From positions 10,815,285 through 10,879,284 of the forward strand of contig NC_088653.1 of assembly GCF_964019385.1 (NCBI RefSeq): a stretch of 64,000 nt of DNA. Direction: 5' to 3'. Numbering within the stretch: the first letter of the stretch is position 1; each line of letters starts with the position of its first letter. Positions 16,956-25,940 of the stretch are shown here, one piece after another. The position numbers and the translations under genes are program-made. Under the pieces are notes generated by a model that made no database searches, was not told the origin of the DNA, and saw only the letters and a program-made list of their open reading frames with translations. The stretch comes from Sycon ciliatum. Its lineage: Eukaryota; Porifera; Calcarea; Leucosolenida; Sycettidae.

Positions 16956-17494
16956 GTGAGTACACTGGGACCAGCAATGCACTGTTCAACACCGTAGACG
17001 ACTATGCCCAGGTGGCTGTGTGGGGTGTTATGTGAGTACGCTGGGATCAGCAATGCACTGTTCAACACCGCAGACGACCATGCCCAGGTGGCTGTGTGGG
17101 GTGTTTTGTGAGTACGCTGGGATCAGCAATGCACTGTTCAACACCGTAGACGACCATGCCCAGGTGGCTGTGTGGGGAGTTATGTGAGTACGCTGGGATC
17201 AGCAATGCACTGTTCAACACCGCAGACGACCATGCCCAGGTGGCTGTGTGGGGTGTTATGTGAGTACGCTGGGATCAGCAATGCACTGTTCAACACCGTA
17301 GACGACCATGCCCAGGTACTAGGTGGCTGTGTGGGGTGTTATGTGAGTACGCTGGGATCAGCAATGCACTGTTCAACACCGCAGACGACCATGCCCAGGC
17401 GGCTGTGTGGGGTGTTATGTGAGTACACTGGGATCAGCAATGCACTGTTCAACACCGCAGACGACCATGCCCAGGTGGCTGTGTGGGGTGTTCA
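16956..17494. repeat. 76-bp intronic satellite, 7 units, copy B
   Basis: Units start at 16956, 17032, 17108, 17184, 17260, 17343 and 17419. The fifth carries a 7-base insertion (TACTAGG). Confidence 0.9.
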
Positions 17495-17601
17495 TGGTAC
17501 AAATTACATCATTGCACAATGGGCTTATAATGTTCTATGCCTCCGTGGACACACGTATGTTCTGTGTCTGCTCGTATGTGTTTGCGGTTTACACTGTTCA
17601 G

Positions 17602-17651
17602 TGTCCGGATGAGAACGATGCAGTCCGTATGAGAGTGAGAGAGGAAGCACG
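17602..17651 (+). CDS. PPP2R3C: PPP2R3C copy B exon e3
   Basis: Same 50-base coding sequence as copy A, with acceptor CACTGTTCAG and donor GTAAGC. Confidence 0.82.
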
Positions 17652-17760
17652 GTAAGCTTACTGTAATTATTATGATGATGTCATTGTCATGCTTTGCTCG
17701 TCTCGTGAGAAAATGTTATACAATGTTCACTCTGATGTAAAATATGTACTCTGTTTTGCA

Positions 17761-17842
17761 TTTCTGTACGCTAGTGCTCAACCACGCATGCTCGGTTTTG
17801 GGTGCGTGCGCGCCTGCGTGGTTGAGCACTAGCGTACAGAAA
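17761..17842. repeat. Perfect 28-bp inverted repeat at the junction of copies B and C
   Basis: TTTCTGTACGCTAGTGCTCA... at 17761-17788 is repeated in inverse orientation at 17815-17842 around a 26-base spacer. The left arm is normal intron 3 sequence (compare 4686 onward); the right arm is extra and is followed by intron 1 sequence from 17855. Confidence 0.9.
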
Positions 17843-18375
17843 TGATCTGATCTATGAGTGATCTTGGTGATCCGGCAATGCATTGGCGAGTGGTGTGGAC
17901 GACTCCCGTCACTTGCCGAATACCCACCTGGCTGTCACCCAACAGTCTTGTCGGTCATGCTCGTGATTCGTCGTTACTATGACCGGATACTTCAACGGCT
18001 GCAGTGTTGTTCTGTCTGCACCCAGCTGGATAAGGTTCGGCAACGTGCGCTGCATTTCCTGGGAGTCGACATGAGTCAAAGTGTCTTTACTTCGCCGAAA
18101 ATATTCATCGAATGCATTCAATGATTCACCCCGCCACCCCGCCATTCCCTTCGTTGTACACGCTCCCGATGCCTGATTGCGAGGCTAGCGCCGAGACCTC
18201 TGGTTGGTCGAGTGGCTCTCAGTGCGTCGGTCACGTATTTCCTACAACCTCTGTGTCTTGTTTTGTGTTGTTCTTGGCCACATGTTTCCCAGCAGAGCTG
18301 TGTTCACAGTGAAAAAGAAAATGAGAAAGACTCTAGTTTCAAAACGCAATCAATAGTACAAGCTGGATCGACATA

Positions 18376-18594
18376 CTGTAAATATACAAAATTTCGGCGC
18401 TGCACAATTTCGGCACTTCACGATTTTTGACATTTCGGCGGCGATTTATTTTCGGCTTGGGGTAGAAGGCATGGTACATGGTATAGTGCGACAGATGCTG
18501 TGAAAAATTTCATCGGCGTTTTAATTTAGGCGTTTTGGGTCGGTGCCGAATATAGCCGAAATTTAATAGCTGCCGAAAATTTGAATATATACAG
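18376..18594. mobile_element. MITE-1 copy in C
   Basis: This is the third copy at the orthologous position, nearly identical to the one in copy B. Confidence 0.83.
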
Positions 18595-19001
18595 TACCAG
18601 GGTTTTTGACTGTCTACATATTTCTTCTAGCAGAATTTTTGTTACTAATTTTAGTAAATTAGGCTCGGGTGGAGAGCCAAGGATTCATTTATAAGAAGAA
18701 AAGAGGGCCAAAGAGCTACAAGTTACGCTATAATATCCACTAACACCACTGCAGTTACATTACAAGATGCGCTAGAGCTGAGATGTGCTAGAGCTGATTG
18801 CCAGTTATGTGTAGAACGTCAGTACCGTCGGTCAGTGTCGTGCAATGTTATCGCATGAGCTTATTGTAAAGTAACTGCAGTGGTGTTTGTGGATATTATA
18901 ACGTAACTTGTAGCTCTTTGGTCCTCTTTTCTTCTTCTAATTTAATAAAGTATTTAATTGTATGTGGATGCAGCTTGTCCAGTTGATTGCACTATTAAAA
19001 C

Positions 19002-19370
19002 TACAGTGAAACCTGTCTGAGACGACGGCTCCAGGGGCCTTCAAAACGTGGTCTCTGTTACCAGGTGGTCTCCTTATCCAGGGTCATTTGACAGGTAATA
19101 GCATCCCTTGATCCTTGTTGCAGTGGTCTTCTAGGACAGGTGGTCTTCTAGGACAGGTGGTCTTCTAGGACAGGTGGTCTTCTAGGACAGGTGGTCTTCT
19201 AGGACAGGTGGTCCTCTAGGACAGGTAGTCTTCTAGGACAGGTGGTCTTCTAGGACAGGTGGTCTTCTAGGACAGGTGGTCTTCTAGGACAGGTGGTCTT
19301 CTAGGACAGGTGGTCTTCTAGGACAGGTGGTCTTCTAGGACAGGTGGTCACCTTGACAGGTTTTACTGTA
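19002..19370. mobile_element. MITE-2 in copy C with about 13 minisatellite units
   Basis: The same ends as the other copies. The array at about 19124-19351 contains a CCTCTAGG variant and an AGGTAGTC variant. Confidence 0.77.
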
Positions 19371-19386
19371 TTGTCCCCTCGTCGCT

Positions 19387-19607
19387 GGCAGTATCCGGCA
19401 TAGCAGGCTGGTACATCAAGTAGCGCATGGCACATAGATGATGACACAGCAACGACATAGCTCGATTGCGACTTTTTTTTGTAGCCTAGAGAGCGTGTGT
19501 GGGCAGGCGTGCGTTTACCGCCATATTACCAGGTGTGTCTTTACCACCATATTTATCAACCATAAGTACAGCTGCAGTGGTGTCTTCAACTTCATTCTCC
19601 CTCGTTG
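19387..19607. mobile_element. About 0.22-kb insertion specific to copy C, upstream of exon e2
   Basis: Copies A, B and D run CCCTCGTYGCTTGTTC without interruption. Copy C reads CCCTCGTCGCT, then about 210 foreign bases, then CCCTCGTTGCT: an apparent 11-base duplication with one mismatch. Part of the insert (TGTGGGCAGGCGTGYGTTTACC onward) recurs at 39000-39240. Type not determined. Confidence 0.6.
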
Positions 19608-19652
19608 CTTGTTCAAAAAAAAGACTCTGCGTTCGCTTTTGTTCTGATCCAG

Positions 19653-19864
19653 GTACCAGTACCAGTGCTGGTGATGGTGGTGCTGGTGATGATGGTGGTG
19701 GTGATGGTGATGGTGATGGTGCCGGGCTACCGGCTGCAGTGTCGGCCGCATCGGAGGCGGACGTGGAGCAGATGACGGCGCAGTGCATTGCTGACTGGCA
19801 TACGCCGACTGCTGCCGCCGCTGCAGCATCCACTTACCAGCACATACCTCGATTCTACAGAAAG
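19653..19864 (+). CDS. PPP2R3C: PPP2R3C copy C exon e2
   Basis: 212 bases: two plus 70 codons, the longest version, owing to extra GGT/GAT (Gly/Asp) codons in the linker. Splice sites and the conserved STYQHIPRFYRK end are intact. Confidence 0.82.
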
Positions 19865-19947
19865 GTACAGCGTGAAACTCTGCAGATTCTTTTTGCATTT
19901 CTTTTCATGTTTTCTTTTTGAAAGTCGGATGTTGAGCCAATAATAAA

Positions 19948-20142
19948 TACAGTCAACTTTACGTATAACGACACTCGGCGGCGGGGCATCAGAAAAGTGT
20001 CATTATTCGCGAAGTGTCCCTATACCCGAACTCTCATTATATGTATTACAGTAAGATGGGACTTTGCTCTGGGCATGGAAATTCTGTCGTTATTCACGAA
20101 TTGTTGTTATATCCGCAGTCGTTATTAGCGAAGTTGACTGTA
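19948..20142. mobile_element. MITE-3, uninterrupted, copy C
   Basis: Orthologous to 16262-16453. Confidence 0.8.
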
Positions 20143-20638
20143 TAGAAAGGAAAAAAAGGACATAAGGATACGAGTGTTGTTGCACTTTCTGACTGTATAT
20201 AGTATCTAGTTACAGTGGTGGACGGTTACTCTTAATTAACTCGTATCCCTTATGTCCTTTTCCTCTTTTCTTTTCTATTCATTTCTCTCCGCTGTTTCCC
20301 CTTTTTCAAGGCTCTCTTTCTTCAGTGCGTGGGCTTGGCAATGAAGCCGAGAGACAGTCTGTCGGCTGAGCTAGGTGCACCTCACTGGCACAGCCACAAT
20401 GGCCCCTGACGTTTTTATGTCGTTGCTCCTTCCTGCTTCCTGTCAAACTCTTCCTTAGTAGGGTTGTGTGCAATGTACAAATAATTCGGGCGTCCCTAAT
20501 CCGGGCAGGTCCGTCTACCCCCCCCCCCCCCCGACTCGTTGACTTGTTGACTTGTTCGGGTTTCTACTCCCAGAAAGTAACAGCCCTGACAATAAGCCCA
20601 TTGTGCATTGCCAAATATGGAAGGTGTGAGTAATGCAT

Positions 20639-21399
20639 GTGAGTACACTGGGATCAGCAATGCACTGTTCAACACCCCAGACGACCATGCCCAGGTGGCT
20701 GTGTGGGGTGTTATGTGAGTACGCTGGGATCAGCAATGCACTGTTCAACACCGCAGACGACCATACCCAGGTGGCTGTGTGGGGTGTTATGTGAGTACGC
20801 TGGGATCAGCAATGCACTGTTCAACACCGCAGACGACTTTGCCCAGGTGGCTGTGTGGGGTGTTATGTGAGTACACTGGGATCAGCAATGCACTGTTCAA
20901 CACCGCAGACGACCATGCCCAGGTGGCTGTGTGGGGTGTTATGTGAGTACGCTGGGATCAGCAATGCACTGTTCAACACCGCAGACGACCATGCCCAGGT
21001 GGCTGTGTGGGGTGTTATGTGAGTACACTGGGATCAGCAATGCACTGTTCAACACCGCAGACGACCATGCCCAGGTGGCTGTGTGGGGTGTTATGTGAGT
21101 ACACTGGGATCAGCAATGCACTGTTCAACACCGCAGACGACCATGCCCAGGTGGCTGTGTGGGGTGTTATGTGAGTACAATGGGATCAGCAATGCACTGT
21201 TCAACACCCCAGACGACCATGCCCAGGTGGCTGTGTGGGGTGTTATGTGAGTACGCTGGGATCAGCAATGCACTGTTCAACACCGCAGACGACCATGCCC
21301 AGGTGGCTGTGTGGGGTGTTATGTGAGTACACTGGGATCAGCAATGCACTGTTCAACACCCCAGACGACCATGCCCAGGTGGCTGTGTGGGGTGTTCGC
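20639..21399. repeat. 76-bp intronic satellite, 10 units, copy C
   Basis: Exact 76-base spacing from 20639 to 21323, with A/G and CCAGAC/GCAGAC variants shuffled between units. Confidence 0.92.
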
Positions 21400-21505
21400 G
21401 GTGCAAATTACATCATTGCACAATGGGCTAATTATGTTCTATGCCTCCGTGGACACACGTATGTTCTGTGTCTGCTCGTATGTGTTTGCGGTTTACACTG
21501 CGCAG

Positions 21506-21534
21506 TGTCCGGATGAGAACGATGCAGTCCGTAT
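21506..21534 (+). pseudogene. PPP2R3C: PPP2R3C copy C exon e3, left fragment
   Basis: The acceptor ACTGCGCAG is intact. The sequence encodes CPDENDAVR and then passes into the inverted-repeat element at 21533. Confidence 0.85.
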
Positions 21535-21951
21535 TATAGCAATAAAAACTGCTTCATGGCAGTTTTCTAAAAAAAGTTATTGTGTTCTAGTCCATGGACC
21601 ACGTCTAAAAAGTAAGAAATTAACGAAATGTGATAGCCGAAAATTAAAATTTCACACAAAACCTCACAATAATCACAACACTTGAAATGCTGCTTTCAAC
21701 ACTAAACTTGTACTGCACCAACAATTGGCAACATGCATGTCATGCATGCATAGGAAAGAGGATCACGAGGGGAAAAGGTCTTCTACATGTAGCTTTTCAT
21801 TCTGTGTGTGATTATTGTGAGGTTTTGTGTGAAATTTTAATTTTCGGCTATCACATTTCGTTAATTTCTTACTTTTTAGACGTGGTCCATGGACTAGAAC
21901 ACAATAACTTTTTTTAGAAAACTGCCATGAAGCAGTTTTTATTGCTATAAT
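21533..21951. mobile_element. Foldback element with about 145-bp arms
   Basis: ATTATAGCAATAAAAACTGC... (21533-21677) is the inverse of 21807-21951, with essentially no mismatches on reading. The spacer is about 130 bases. It forms the left end of the material that splits exon e3 of copy C. Confidence 0.87.
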
Positions 21952-21954
21952 TTC

Positions 21955-22138
21955 TTTTGTTTTTTCTGTCACCAATCAATGGAATGCCCTATACTATATC
22001 AATATGTAAATTTAAACTAAATGATGGCCTTCACATCGCCCATTTGTTCGTTCATGCTTAACCTTTCTAGGGGCTCCCGTAAGAAGACCATAGGTCTGTG
22101 GGAAACACCCTAGTAAAATAAATAAAATAATAATAATA
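21955..22138 (+). mobile_element. LINE 3' end relic with AAT-rich tail
   Basis: CAATCAATGGAATGCCCTAT resembles the W-N-A-L segment at the end of many LINE ORF2 proteins. It is followed by a short 3' UTR and an AAATAAATAAAATAATAAT tail. Confidence 0.5.
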
Positions 22139-22981
22139 ATAGAGTACATAAACGGTTTATGTACTCTTGATCATATCAATACCGTATTATACGCCTTGAT
22201 GTGCAAGCCTTTTCTTGCAGAAAATGGCATAGCATGTTCTTCTACGGGGAAACATGTGAGTACGTAGTGGTGGACCGCGGTGATACTTTTTTTATACGGA
22301 GGTCATTCTGTGCATGTTGCTGTAGCAGAATTTCATGACTCTGTCATAAAATTGTCTTGCCTTTCAGATATTTCAGATTTCCCCACCCTCGATCAGATTT
22401 ATTTGAGAAATGTAACCAGGTGCGTGTCGCAGATGTTTTTTGTTGATTCTGTGTTTAAAATGGTTTATAATCATTGGTTTATCGTGATAAGGTCATCCTG
22501 CATCATATTGCACTGAAATCGTAATCCTGTTGTTGTCGATAGAACTTTTGGAAGTAGTTCAATGACTTCAAACTGTTGGTCCACGATATTCTAAAACAAC
22601 ACAGCAAAGGAGGAACAATAAACATGTATTAAAATGTAAACAAAATACATTGCTGAGTCCGACACCTCGTTCCAACAACTACACTGATCCTGAGGATAAA
22701 AGGGGCAAGGCTATGGTTGGAGGTACTGAGAGATAAACAAGGCACTCCATAATAATAAAATCTTACACATCTTTTGGTGAGTATGAATGATATCCAGTCG
22801 AACCTCTTTAGGACGAACACCAAGGGACCGATGGTATTAACTCTATGAGTTTGTCTTAACCTATTTATAACCAGTGAATACAATGATTTCTCCAATAGAC
22901 ATACGAATAGATTTCTTCCACAGCGAAAGATTCTAAGCCACACCAACTCATTGACTCGTCTCGTATGAAACAAATGAGTCG

Positions 22982-23256
22982 TAGAGAGGTTCTGCAAAAC
23001 GAAAATGCGTACAACCTTTCGTTCTACTTCATGAAGTGCGAAACTTCGCACGAACTTTCGCAACTTTGGACACGAAACTTGCAGGGAACGCGAAATTAAC
23101 TGTCGTAGGAAAATTCGTGAGATCGGGTCATGGCGTACGTGCACTTGGCCCGCGCAAACTACGAAAATGTGCAGAACGCAAAATTCGTACACACTTTCGC
23201 AAGGACTGTCGCGAAACTTCGTTCGAATTTTCGTTTTGCAGAACCTCTCTACTGAA
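22982..23256. mobile_element. MITE with about 25-bp inverted ends (GTAGAGAGGTTCTGC)
   Basis: GTAGAGAGGTTCTGCAAAAC at 22982 mirrors GTTTTGCAGAACCTCTCTAC ending at 23256. The interior has many TTCGCA/TGCGAA motifs. TA at both ends would suit a TA duplication. Confidence 0.72.
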
Positions 23257-23938
23257 CCTTTCTTTAGAAACATGACGGCAACTGAAACAGCAACAGAGAA
23301 AGTACGATACATGTGCAGCACATTCTTGCAGGTACATGTACTACAAACAGATTGCAGATCGTAATTCTTGCTTTGGCGGCACGAAACTTTATTTGGGGCA
23401 GTGCAATCTCGGCGGTACTTACAAATAATAAATCAAACAGCCCAGACTCGAGTAAACAAATCCAATCATACAAGTACGAGATCTTCACGAGACGAGACTG
23501 CTCCCATTGGCTTGTTTCGTATGAAGCAAACAAGTTTACTGAACCTATCCACAATGGAGATTTTCCCTGATATGCGAATTTATTTTGCAAATTCGGTCAA
23601 TGGGTCCTTGAACCTTTCCCTCCAGATTGGGAACTGCCAACGATAGTATGCCACTGACCAGTGCCTTACTTGTAACGTACCAATGTACAATGAATATGAG
23701 TATTTCGACAACACATCTAACACAAGCCTTACCGTCAAGAAGGTGAACTCGCCTTCTTCGCACACTGTAGGCAAGGGCAAAGAGATAAAAATGGATCTAA
23801 ATCCGAATAAAATCAGCCCACGTTTCCGTAAATGAAAGGGTGAGCATAAGCAAATGAATCGAAGGAAACCGGTCAACTCAGAAATCACCTGTCATCGAGT
23901 ATTCCGTAAAAGGAGGCCTCGGCAGCGGAAAAGCTAAA

Positions 23939-24417
23939 TAATTTAGAAAAGAGATCCTGTCAGCTTTTCCATTATTTATTGCATTCCGCCCAAAATCAGC
24001 ACACTTTTCGTAAATGAAAGAGTGAACACAAGCAAATGAATCAAAGGGAACTGGTCAACTCACCTGTCAGTAATATTCCGCGAAAGGAGGTCTCAGCAGC
24101 ACCGAAACGAAATAAGCCAGGCCAGGAGTCGAAATATCCGAAACAGCTCATACAAGAAGCAGTTCCAAAGAAGGAAGTTCCTTGCGCATGTACATCCGAA
24201 CACGGACTGCACTGCAACACAATGTCTGCCGTGCACGTGCACAGCACGCGGCTACCACCCGCTGGTAGATCTAATACCGAGCACCTTACGTAGAGACTTA
24301 CGTAGCCTAAGTGAAATACCGAGCACTTTACGTAGAAAGTTACGTAGCATAGCGGTGTCGTTTTTCTTGCCATGTGAACACAATAATAGAAAAGCTGACA
24401 GGATCGCTTTTCTAAAT
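23939..24417. mobile_element. Small element with about 30-bp inverted ends, right border of the e3 insertion
   Basis: ATTTAGAAAAGAGATCCTGT near 23941 mirrors ACAGGATCGCTTTTCTAAAT ending near 24417. Two to three copies of an ATACCGAGCACYTTACGTAG motif lie inside (24275-24350). Confidence 0.62.
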
Positions 24418-24438
24418 GAGAGTGAGAGAGGAAGCACG
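24416..24438 (+). pseudogene. PPP2R3C: PPP2R3C copy C exon e3, right fragment
   Basis: ATGAGAGTGAGAGAGGAAGC and the normal donor GTAAGC resume exactly where copy A continues after GTCCGT. Confidence 0.85.
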
Positions 24439-24734
24439 GTAAGCATACTATAATTTTTATGATGATGTCATGCTTTGCTCGTCTCGTGAGAAAATGTTAT
24501 ACAATGTGCACTCTGATGTAAAATTTGTACTCTGTTTTGCATTTCTGTACGCTAGTGTTCAACCACGCATGCTCGGTTTTGGGTGCGTGCGCGCCTGCGT
24601 GTGTGTGTATGTGTATGTGTGGTCATTGGACGTGTGTATGTGCATGTGTGTGTGTGTGTGTATGTGTTGTGTGTTTGTGTTTGTGTGCGCGCGTGTGTGT
24701 GTGCCCGTTCTTGTTTTTTTCTGTTTGTGTTCAG

Positions 24735-24789
24735 AGCACGTCATGTGCAGCGTCTTAGCAAGGAGATGTTGACGAACAGCGACCTTGAT
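24735..24789 (+). CDS. PPP2R3C: PPP2R3C copy C exon e4
   Basis: Identical in coding to copy A e4 (ARHVQRLSKEMLTNSDLD), with intact acceptor TGTTCAG and donor GTGAGT. Confidence 0.82.
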
Positions 24790-24798
24790 GTGAGTGTA

Positions 24799-25030
24799 TA
24801 CTTTCAAAGCAGAACTTTTCGGTGGTGTTTGATTTTCGGTAACTTCGGTGCCAACAATTTTTACCGATAATAAAACGCACCGAAAATTTCGGTACAACCC
24901 ATACTGTATACATGTAGTACTAGTACACTTACCTGGAAAACGGGTTTTACCGAAAATTTCCCTGCACCGAACCGCCGATTTTGGAGAATACCGGAAACAT
25001 GACACCACCGAAAATGTCTGCTTTACAGTA
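24799..25030. mobile_element. MITE-5 copy in C
   Basis: Orthologous to 4952-5183; begins 10 bases after the e4 donor. Confidence 0.72.
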
Positions 25031-25058
25031 TACTGTATAGTGTATAGTGCTGCGCTGT

Positions 25059-25180
25059 ATTGAGTCACTGAGTCACTGAGTCACTCAGTCACTGAGTCAC
25101 TCAGTCACTCAGTCACCGAGTCACTCAGTCACCGAGTCACTCAGTCACCGAGTCGCTGAGTCACCGAGTCACTCAGTCAC
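25059..25180. repeat. GTCACTCA minisatellite, copy C, truncated by the BEL LTR
   Basis: The array stops abruptly at GTCAC where the retrotransposon LTR begins (25181). Confidence 0.85.
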
Positions 25181-25904
25181 TGTGGCCAACAAGGCTCTTC
25201 AATAATACTTCACACAAGGGTCGTAGGAGACATCGTAGGCAACCTGGTTCCAACAATCACTCGATTGAAAGACGAAGAGACAAAAGACAAACGACAAGAA
25301 AACCTGAACAAGAAGGCCCGGAAAGGACCAAGATGTCCAGAAAAGGATAAAGAAAATAACGTAGTACCAAATTATCGTACAACACAGCAAGATGCGGGGG
25401 AACCATGCGCGCGACCGCGCGGGTTCACAAAAGCTCCCGTGAAACAGATATGGATACGTGATGTCAAAGAAAGCGAAAGGGTCAAGAGAACAAATCTGAC
25501 ACGGCTTCTAGAAGACACACTACACTACTACGTCATGAGTACGCGACTGCACAGTCAGCGTAACTATAGAAAAGATGGCGACTGGTCTGCAAGCAACGAC
25601 CAGGTGCAGAACAAAATCAAACAAACAGAAATATTCAAAATACGGTTGTGAAAGAAAGAAGAAAAGAATGAAGCTGAAGGGTTACACCTGTCAGAGGGTG
25701 TTAGCACCCGACGCTGGGTGACAGCAAACCCTGTCAGGTAGTGGTAAATAATCCTAACACTTCTGCAGCAGAACTTCAATCGCAGCGAAAATACATCTCA
25801 GGTAAGAAACTCTAGCAATAATTCGAGCGTCTCAATCTATCGTGATCCACTCACAACATACACATGCAAACAACTCGAAACAGAGAATGTATCGGTCTGC
25901 GACA
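25181..25904 (-). repeat. BEL/Pao 3' LTR, complete (724 bp)
   Basis: On the minus strand it runs TGTCGCAGAC...GGCCACA. The start is set by the polypurine tract next to it and the end by the junction with the minisatellite. Confidence 0.82.
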
Positions 25905-25920
25905 TCCTCCCCACCAAAGC
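25905..25920 (-). other. Polypurine tract of the BEL/Pao element
   Basis: Minus strand GCTTTGGTGGGGAGGA, directly abutting the LTR start and 20 bases beyond the pol stop codon. Confidence 0.75.
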
Positions 25921-25940
25921 ACATCTCACACATCCACAAG

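Larger units (their letters stand above)
12134..17651 (+). pseudogene. PPP2R3C: PPP2R3C copy B, partial: exons e1, e2, e3 only
   Basis: Exons e1 (12134-12185), e2 (15995-16179) and e3 (17602-17651) keep frame and splice sites and have no stops. The copy then ends at 17.8 kb, where sequence like intron 3 meets an inverted repeat and restarts within intron 1 of copy C. A 1.56-kb transposon lies immediately after e1. Without e4-e10 it cannot make PPP2R3C by itself; splicing into copy C exons is conceivable but untested. Confidence 0.75.
19653..24789 (+). pseudogene. PPP2R3C: PPP2R3C copy C, exons e2-e4, e3 broken by 2.9 kb of nested elements
   Basis: Exon e2 (19653-19864) and e4 (24735-24789) are intact. 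e3 is split: its first 28-29 bases end at about 21534 and the rest resumes at about 24416. There is no e1 (the copy starts inside intron 1) and nothing after e4, because the BEL retrotransposon follows. It cannot encode a normal product. Confidence 0.82.

Noticed and set aside
22629-23321. 230-codon minus-strand frame
   Set aside because: It runs through a MITE with inverted ends (22982-23256). The translation is rich in repeated VCRAFRS-like words from the TTCGCA motifs and has no domain.
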